Assembly: GCA_019137255.1 (NCBI GenBank)
Contig: WPDH01000114.1
Span: forward strand, 62,001 to 126,000
Direction of reading: 5' to 3'
DNA: 64,000 nucleotides
Source of the DNA: Corinectria fuckeliana
Taxonomy: Eukaryota; Ascomycota; Sordariomycetes; Hypocreales; Nectriaceae
Shown: piece after piece, positions 58,408 through 64,000 of the stretch
How positions within the stretch are numbered: position 1 is the first letter of the stretch
How the letters are laid out: each line of letters opens with the position of its first letter
The notes under the pieces: generated by a model
Database searches by the model: none
The model's input: the letters and a program-made list of their open reading frames with translations, nothing else
Told to the model about the DNA's origin: nothing
Program-made: the position numbers and the translations under genes

Positions 58408-59672
58408 GGTGTGTATAATGGTCGAAGCTTGTTGTATTCTTCTTCTTCTTCGTCTTCGTCTTCTTTGAACCGGTGGGGGGTTGGCTTGGGTTGACTTGGG
58501 GAGTTTTCGTCCGTCGCTCGCTCGCTTCAGGTGGCCGCTGGTCTCCTATATCTAGGGTCGGTGGTGGGCAAAGACGCTTGCGACCTGGACATTGCTTGCC
58601 TCGGTCGTGCGGTGCGGTTTCGGTGCAGTACAGTTCGGTATTCTCTCGTTTTCTCTCCCGCAGAGCCCCGTCCGCAGTCGCCGAGTTTCCATGGGAGCTC
58701 CCCCTCGCACACGAGAGACGCGTCCCAGGGCGGTGTAATTATAGAGCACCAACGGGGGGAAAGAAAAAACAAATTGCCGGTGGTTACACCATCCTGTATC
58801 CTGCCTGATCGTGCGAAAAAAAGCAACCTCCCGCCCATGTCCGAGGCTGGCCCGCAGGTCTTTGGTTTGCGTTGCGTCTGTGTCGTCCCGCCAGAGCACA
58901 ATGCGGCACGCTGCGGGAGGAGACTGGGTGTGAGGTGGTTATCCGTACGATCGAGACGAGGACTGCGAAACAAAGGGGTCGGTCCGAGGGTGTGTATTTG
59001 TGTGTGTGTGTGTGTGTGTGTGCGTCCGTGTGTATATGCGTGTCTTAGACTCGGGCGGGAAGAGGAAGCAAACAAACAACACCACGGGTCGGCCATCGCC
59101 ATCGCTAAGGTACACGACGGGACGACACAGCAAACACGGAACAATACAGCACGGCAATTGAAAACGGCCCCCAAAAAAAAGGGCACAGGACTCGACTTGA
59201 CTCGATTCGACTTACAAACAACCACCAACCCGACCCCGATGACGATCCCACATGCCTGCACGGTCCAAGCCGCGGCTGATCTACCCCAGATTCGATTCCC
59301 CTGTCAAACGGGCCAGGTTCCCCGCCTCTACCAACGTCAACCTAGAGACTTGTGCTGTTGCGCGGGCGACGGACCTTATACCAAAGCACGCTTCACCCCT
59401 GGACTGGTCGGAGGTGAGTGCCTGATCGAGCATAGTGACGGCGGTGATGGCTGTGCGGTTCCGTTTTCGATGTAATGGCTAATGAGAAGAATCCTCGGGT
59501 GAGTATGAAGTGAGGAGACATGTGAAAAAAACTCGGCTACTTAAGTCGTGTATTTGAGGTAGAGGCTCTCGTTGGTTTGGCCAAGAGATGAAGAGTGACA
59601 TTGCAGTTTAGCAAGATCCATACCTCAACACCGCTTTGAACCTACAACCTCATCACCATCTCTTCAACCACC
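58408..59672. other. Intergenic region with (GT)n microsatellite
   Basis: Contains a (GT)n tract at about 59000-59022. Long frames across the region on both strands look fortuitous. Confidence 0.45.
59000..59022. repeat. (GT)n microsatellite
   Basis: About eleven uninterrupted TG units, with further imperfect units on both sides. Confidence 0.9.
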
Positions 59673-60194
59673 ATGCGTCTCTCTAGCATCCTCACCCTCG
59701 GCAGCCTAGCCACCACGGCCCTCGCCTCAGGCGCCTCCATCGTCGCCGCCATAGCCACCATCTCCAACACCAGCGTCGCCCTCAACGCCAGCGTGGCCAC
59801 GTGGGACGGCGGGCTGCTCGGCACGATCCCCATCGTGGCCCGGTCCACGCAGCTCCTCGTCGACGTCAAAAACGGCACCCGCACCGCCAACAGGTCCGCC
59901 GCCCTCTCCGCCGCCGAGGCCGCCCTGGTCGGCCAGGCCACCGGCCAACTCGCCGCCGCCGTCGAGAGCGTCCTGCGCACCGTCGTCGGCGCCAAGCCCA
60001 AGTTCGACAGGCTGCTCCTGAGCCCCGTCATCCTGCTCGACCTCGAGCTGCAGAGCAACGCCACCCGGGACTTCTCTGCCGCAGTCATTGGCAAGGTCCC
60101 TAAGGAGCTGCAGGCGTTTGCCGAGACGCTGGTACAGCCCATTGACGAGACGTTTGACGCAGCAATCAACAAGTACAAGCAATTCTCCAAATAA
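59673..60194 (+). CDS. Secreted hydrophobic surface-binding protein A (HsbA)-like wall protein
   Basis: A single exon encodes 173 aa with a signal peptide (MRLSSILTLGSLATTALASG). The mature part is all-helical with Ala-rich amphipathic helices, several N-glycosylation sequons (ISNTS, LNAS, KNGT, ANRS, SNAT) and the pattern of the HsbA/cell wall galactomannoprotein family, including SAAEAALVGQATGQLAAAVESVL and the F-A-E-T-L near the C-terminus. Characterised HsbA proteins adhere to hydrophobic surfaces and recruit hydrolases. The leader immediately upstream is CT- and CA-rich, typical of an efficiently transcribed fungal gene. Confidence 0.8.
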   Translation: MRLSSILTLGSLATTALASGASIVAAIATISNTSVALNASVATWDGGLLGTIPIVARSTQLLVDVKNGTRTANRSAALSAAEAALVGQATGQLAAAVESVLRTVVGAKPKFDRLLLSPVILLDLELQSNATRDFSAAVIGKVPKELQAFAETLVQPIDETFDAAINKYKQFSK

Positions 60195-60814
60195 GCATCC
60201 ATCGGGCATCTATAGACTAGGCAAATCGATAGTAATAATAATCTCTCGCCATGCACATTGTTAGCCGTGCTAGAAAGGAGACCGGCACACGCGTGACCTG
60301 TCCCAGACGTCGGGGACTAGTTATGCTCGCATCCATCTCTAGCATCGCTTATTTGGTATTGTTTGTGTGTTCCAATAGTCGCCAGGTTAGATAGATCCCG
60401 AGGCTTTATGTACAAGGTGTTCGTGCTCGGGACTTCTAACTAACCTGAGCTAAAGGTGGCTGCAGCGCTATTCAGTGTGAAAGTAAATTGAAGCAAGTTG
60501 AGCCTCAGCTAAGTCTCTCTAGGCTATTGATTCATCACCTTCAGATATATATCGAATAATAACCTAAACCCGAGCTTTATCCCGCGAGCCTTGGACGCAA
60601 CGTCAACCAACATGAACTCATAGGGGACGGATTCAGACGGGCAAAGGTGAACTTCTCTCTTCGCGTCTTGTTGATGATTCCCTAGACCATGGCAACTGCT
60701 AGGCGTCGGACAGTAGTTACAGAGATCGAACGGAGGCCATAGTGGTTTGGGGCTTGAGGGAGCTGAGCGTAGGTTATATATGTGCATTGGAACTGCAATT
60801 GGCTTCCCAGTGGG
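60195..60814. other. Intergenic region
   Basis: No gene is supported between the HsbA-like gene and the foldback element. Confidence 0.45.
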
Positions 60815-60924
60815 GGCATTATTATTTGGTTTTAAATAAGCCTTCCTTGATATCTTCTTAGATAAAAGAAAGCAATCCGAGAAGAGATATCAAGGAAGGC
60901 TTATAAAACCAAATAATAAATGCC
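60815..60924. mobile_element. MITE-like foldback element with about 43-bp inverted arms
   Basis: The left arm (60815-60859) and the right arm (60880-60924) are near-perfect reverse complements, with the shared core TAAGCCTTCCTTGATATC and ATTATTTGGTTTT. Mismatches are only small indels of A/T and the loop is about 20 bp. No protein is encoded. Such elements are moved by transposases supplied elsewhere; a structured terminator is an alternative. No clear target-site duplication is visible. Confidence 0.6.
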
Positions 60925-61047
60925 ATCACTGGCTTTTATACTTTACTATTTATCCTGGCAATAATGCAGCTTGTCGCTTGCACAAATTAGTGTAAAGGAC
61001 ATCGCGTAAAGGAGACTTATTCCAATGTATTTCTTTTTTCCTTTTGT

Positions 61048-62256
61048 TTAATCCATCTGGTCCACAGTCTGGGCGTCGCCGTTTTGTCCGCTCGACACAC
61101 CAGCAACCTTCTTGTCGGCCTCGCTGATCTCCAAGCGCCAGTTGAAAGGATCGTCAAGCTTGCCCAGCTGAATGCTCTGCAGCGTCTCCAGCAGCTTGGT
61201 GGCAATGGGGCCAGCCTCCTCCTGGCCGTCGGGGATGTATACCACGACGTCGTCGACGCCCTCCTGGCGGCGGGTGATGGAGCGAATGGGGACCAGGGCG
61301 GCAGCAGTACCGGCGGCCATGACTTCCTTGAAGCTGTTGAGCTCGCCGTACTTGATGGGTCGCTTCTCGACCTTCCAGCCGAAGCTGCGAGCAAGGTCCT
61401 GGACGCTGGAGCTGGTGACACTGTCGATGACGCACTTGGAGTCGGGGACAACGAGGGTGATGTCGCCGCCGTTTTCGATGGCACCGATGAATCCGCTAGT
61501 GCTGAACTCGTCCACCTCCTCATGGCGAGCGCTGTCTAGGTGCAAGGTAATGCCGAAGCCCTCGGAGCGCGCCTTGTCACTCCATCGCAGAACAGGGGCG
61601 TAGTTGCCGCCGACCTTGGCATTTCCGGTCCCGTTGGGGGCGGCGCGGTCGAACTCCTCGAGGATCAGGGCCTTTACGGGGTGGGAGCCGTGGTAGACGC
61701 CGGTGGGGATGACGAAGACGCAAAAGGTAAACTCCTCAGGCGTCGTCAGTCCCAGCTGGGCGCTGGAGCCGTAGATCTGGGGACGGATGTAGAGGGCGGC
61801 GCCCGTCTCGTGGGGGGGCACAAACTCGGCGTTGAGGGCGACGGCGGCGCGGCAGGCGTCGAGGAACGTGTCGACGGGGACGGGCGGGATGGAGATGACC
61901 TCGGCCGAGTGCTGGAGGCGGACGGCGTTGCGGTCCGGGCGGAAGATGGTGATGCTCTTGTCGCCGGGAGTGCGGAAGGCCTTGAGGCCCTCGTAGGCCT
62001 GCTGGCCGTAGTTGAGGGCCGGGGCCATGCCGTGGATGCGCATGAAGGGGTCGGCGACGAAGCGGAGGGGAGACCATTTCCCCGTCGACCTGGAGTAGGT
62101 GGACTCGATGTGGCCGTTGACTGCAAGGCGAGGTCAGCCAGTCTGGTTCTGGGCGCGAGTCGAGCAACAAACGGAAGCCGTCTTACCTTCGCGGACCTTG
62201 AAGCCCACGTTGGACCAGTCAATGGTGTTGACCGGCGGGGGAGGGAAAGCAGCCAT
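61048..62256 (-). CDS. Branched-chain-amino-acid aminotransferase-like protein (PLP fold-type IV)
   Basis: Two exons, 62256-62187 and 62120-61048, encode 380 aa. The N-terminus lacks an obvious mitochondrial targeting signal. Conserved blocks are NYGQQAYEGLKAFR, FRPDRNAVRL, ALYIRPQIYGSSAQLG and KVGGNYAPVLRWSDKA, where the lysine is the expected PLP Schiff-base residue (K-x-GGNY). The usual EVGTMN block is replaced here by VDEFSTSGFIGAI, placing it in a divergent subfamily found beside metabolite genes in other fungi as well as in primary metabolism. The reaction is transfer of amino groups between branched-chain amino acids and 2-oxoglutarate; substrate preference is uncertain. Confidence 0.88.
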
Positions 62257-63402
62257 TTTCGCAGGGCTCGACGTGGTGAAGGGAAACGCAAGCCAATTGG
62301 TTCTCGGGAGCTACGTTTGATCCCAGAACAGCAGGACGGGGGAGAATAAGTAGGCTTTGGCTGACCGCAAGATTCGCAACGAAGCTTTTCTTGACTCAGC
62401 GCTGACCTCAGGCCCTTTCCCGCAGCAGCCCGCCGATATCGCTCCAAGGGTGCTGAGTTCAGTTGTAGCGGGCCTCCCTCCCCCACCGCGGGGTCGATGC
62501 TGCCCGCCTCAAGCCTGCAAGTTCTGACGTTTTGTTTCCACAGCTTCCCATTGGTGCAGTGCTGTCCTATTCTTAGCTTGCGGTTGTAGGTCATCATGCT
62601 CTCGTTGGCCTGAAGCGACCATCTAATCAAGTCGTGGTGACGGAGGCCCTAGGACTTGGATCTATTCTGCAATACTGCTACCTTAGATCCAGGTATTAGG
62701 TGGTAGGGTACCTTACAGTGCCATGTGGGAACAATATGCACATGAACGAATGCGGAAAACCATCGATGATAGTAACTTGGTAATAATCAGGATTACCCAA
62801 GGCAATCAGATTAACTATCTATAATGTTCAAGGTCTTGTTCAGCATCCTAATTGCTTCATTGCCTCATCTCTGTGTCATGTCGTTGTCGCTACCATAAGA
62901 AAATGCATTGCTAGACTAAGAAATTCCTTGTTCGCGTGGGCTTCGCCCTCCATCCTGGAAAGCTCTCTTTGGTTTCTTTTCATCCTCTCTCATCCATCCA
63001 TGGATCCGGCATCCTCAACTCATATCCATCGTCGGTAGCAGAAAACGAATGTAAGCTCACGTCGTCTGATCAGAGAAAAAGTAGTGTCGTGAGAGACAAA
63101 GTACTCGTATGAGTTGTAGGAAATCCGTCCCCATCTCAGTGAAATCGTCGTCCTGAAAGGCGTACCCTGCTCATCTCCCCGGCGCAGTGGGAACGTCGAA
63201 AAACAAAACTACATCTTGTACTGTGCCTTTTTTTGTGGGGTTTTCGCCAGTGGCGATGAAACCCTCCTTGATATCCCTACGCCTGCACCCGCTGACCGAA
63301 CGCCGGCGGTATAAAAACAGGCAATGAGATAAAATGCAAAAAAGCCACAGTACGCCCCTAGTCAGGCCAATGCGGCCAGCCGTTGGAGGCAAGTAAGAAC
63401 CC
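62257..63402. other. Intergenic region
   Basis: Promoter of the aminotransferase and 3' side of the trehalose phosphatase gene. No gene is supported. Confidence 0.45.
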
Positions 63403-64000
63403 CTACACACCTTGTTAGTGCCGTTGCTGTCGATTAGACAAGTGTTCATCACTTACCACTAACACCTTGGGTCAAAGTGGCCGTAGCCTCGGTGTTTCGG
63501 CTACCGAGGCTGACCGTGACCACCTCCTTGACAGTGCCGTCCTCCTGAAGTCTGTTGGCCCACTTGAACACCTTCTCGTCTTCTCGACCGTCGCCAACGA
63601 CCATCAGGAAGTCGACGGGGTCCCTGTGAGCATCGTCGGGATTTAAATGTGCCTGCAGGTTTTCAAACACCTTCCTCGCCGCAGTCCTCTTGGTCCAGTC
63701 GATGGGCTCGACGGCGATGGAGCCATCCAGCGGAATGGCGTGGACTCGCTGCTCCTCACAGGCATCGTTGACATGGCTCGAGCAATCGGAAGCTTGTCGC
63801 GACGCCGACTCATAATCCTCGGCGCTCTTGTAGTGAAAGATGAGACTACAGCGGCGCTCCTCAATCTCGGCTCCGGGTGTTCGCTCGAGGTAATACGTCA
63901 TGATGGGCTTCACCGACGCCTTCCAATCCTTGACCTTTTCGAGGTCCGCCATCTCAGTCCACTTGTCACTGCCGCAGTCCTTGAGAAAGCAACCATTCTC
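63403..64000 (-). CDS. Trehalose-6-phosphate phosphatase C-terminal part (partial)
   Basis: The gene runs off the right edge; the visible 183 residues are its C-terminus. Exons are 64000-63457 and a final exon of only 8 nt at 63410-63403. The sequence WKASVKPIMTYYLERTPGAEIEERRCSLIFHYKSA and the HAD-type motif VVGDGREDEKVFKWAN mark the trehalose-phosphatase domain of Tps2/OrlA-type proteins, which dephosphorylate trehalose-6-phosphate. Full-length proteins also have an N-terminal GT20 synthase-like domain, outside the window. The 3' intron 63411-63456 separates GVSG from the last residue and stop. Confidence 0.85.

Noticed and set aside
58999..59030. Possible CRISPR-like or tandem array
   Set aside because: It is a simple GT dinucleotide microsatellite, and CRISPR is not expected in a fungal nuclear genome.
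58531..59475. Plus-strand frame of 314 codons through the microsatellite
   Set aside because: It includes a translated GT repeat and has no motif; long frames on the opposite strand overlap it equally well.

Overview
The window is nuclear DNA from a filamentous ascomycete, most likely a sordariomycete. Evidence: short 47-140 bp GT-AG introns, a self-sufficient CYP505 monooxygenase, a Goodbye-NACHT-ankyrin NLR, an alpha-factor-type pheromone precursor with WCxRPGQSCW repeats, intron-containing nuclear tRNA genes, and AT-rich tracts with nonsense changes resembling repeat-induced point mutation (RIP). I cannot fix the genus. Most exon joins below were worked out by hand; I checked that exon lengths sum to a multiple of three and that protein motifs read through the junctions.

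Layout. 0.7-2.4 kb: secreted selenium-binding-protein-like enzyme. 3.4-6.9 kb: CYP505 P450-reductase fusion. 8.3-12.2 kb: SET-domain methyltransferase, N-terminal X-Pro-Lys methyltransferase (NTM1 type), and a protein with a LPxELRExIY motif. 12.6-29 kb: an accessory-looking stretch. It holds a decayed zinc-binding gene, a large intact NLR, an isochorismatase-like hydrolase with a GC-AG intron, a small secreted protein, an omega-like glutathione transferase, a P-loop kinase, two intron-bearing tRNA genes (Pro-TGG, Thr-TGT), at least three pseudogenes (one of an asparaginyl-tRNA synthetase), dispersed diverged repeats and a sequencing gap with homopolymer noise.

30.5-49.5 kb: a conserved core with a 14-TM MFS exporter, a six-exon conserved protein of unknown function, a complex I NDUFB8-type subunit, the SWR1 chromatin remodeller (one 5.2-kb exon), the pheromone precursor and a phytase-like beta-propeller/EGF protein. 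49.7-52.3 kb: a GC-balanced three-exon gene of unknown family enclosed by very AT-rich DNA, the best candidate here for an undescribed selfish or repeat-associated gene. 52.3-64 kb: seven-TM DUF7703-like protein, putative amidoligase, small cysteine-rich protein, HsbA-like wall protein, a 110-bp foldback (MITE-like) element, a branched-chain aminotransferase-like enzyme, and the C-terminal end of a trehalose-6-phosphate phosphatase that runs off the window.

The genes do not form one pathway. Functional themes are detoxification and secondary oxidation (CYP505, GST, MFS), protein methylation (SET, NTM1), non-self recognition (NLR), mating (pheromone) and housekeeping (SWR1, complex I, trehalose).
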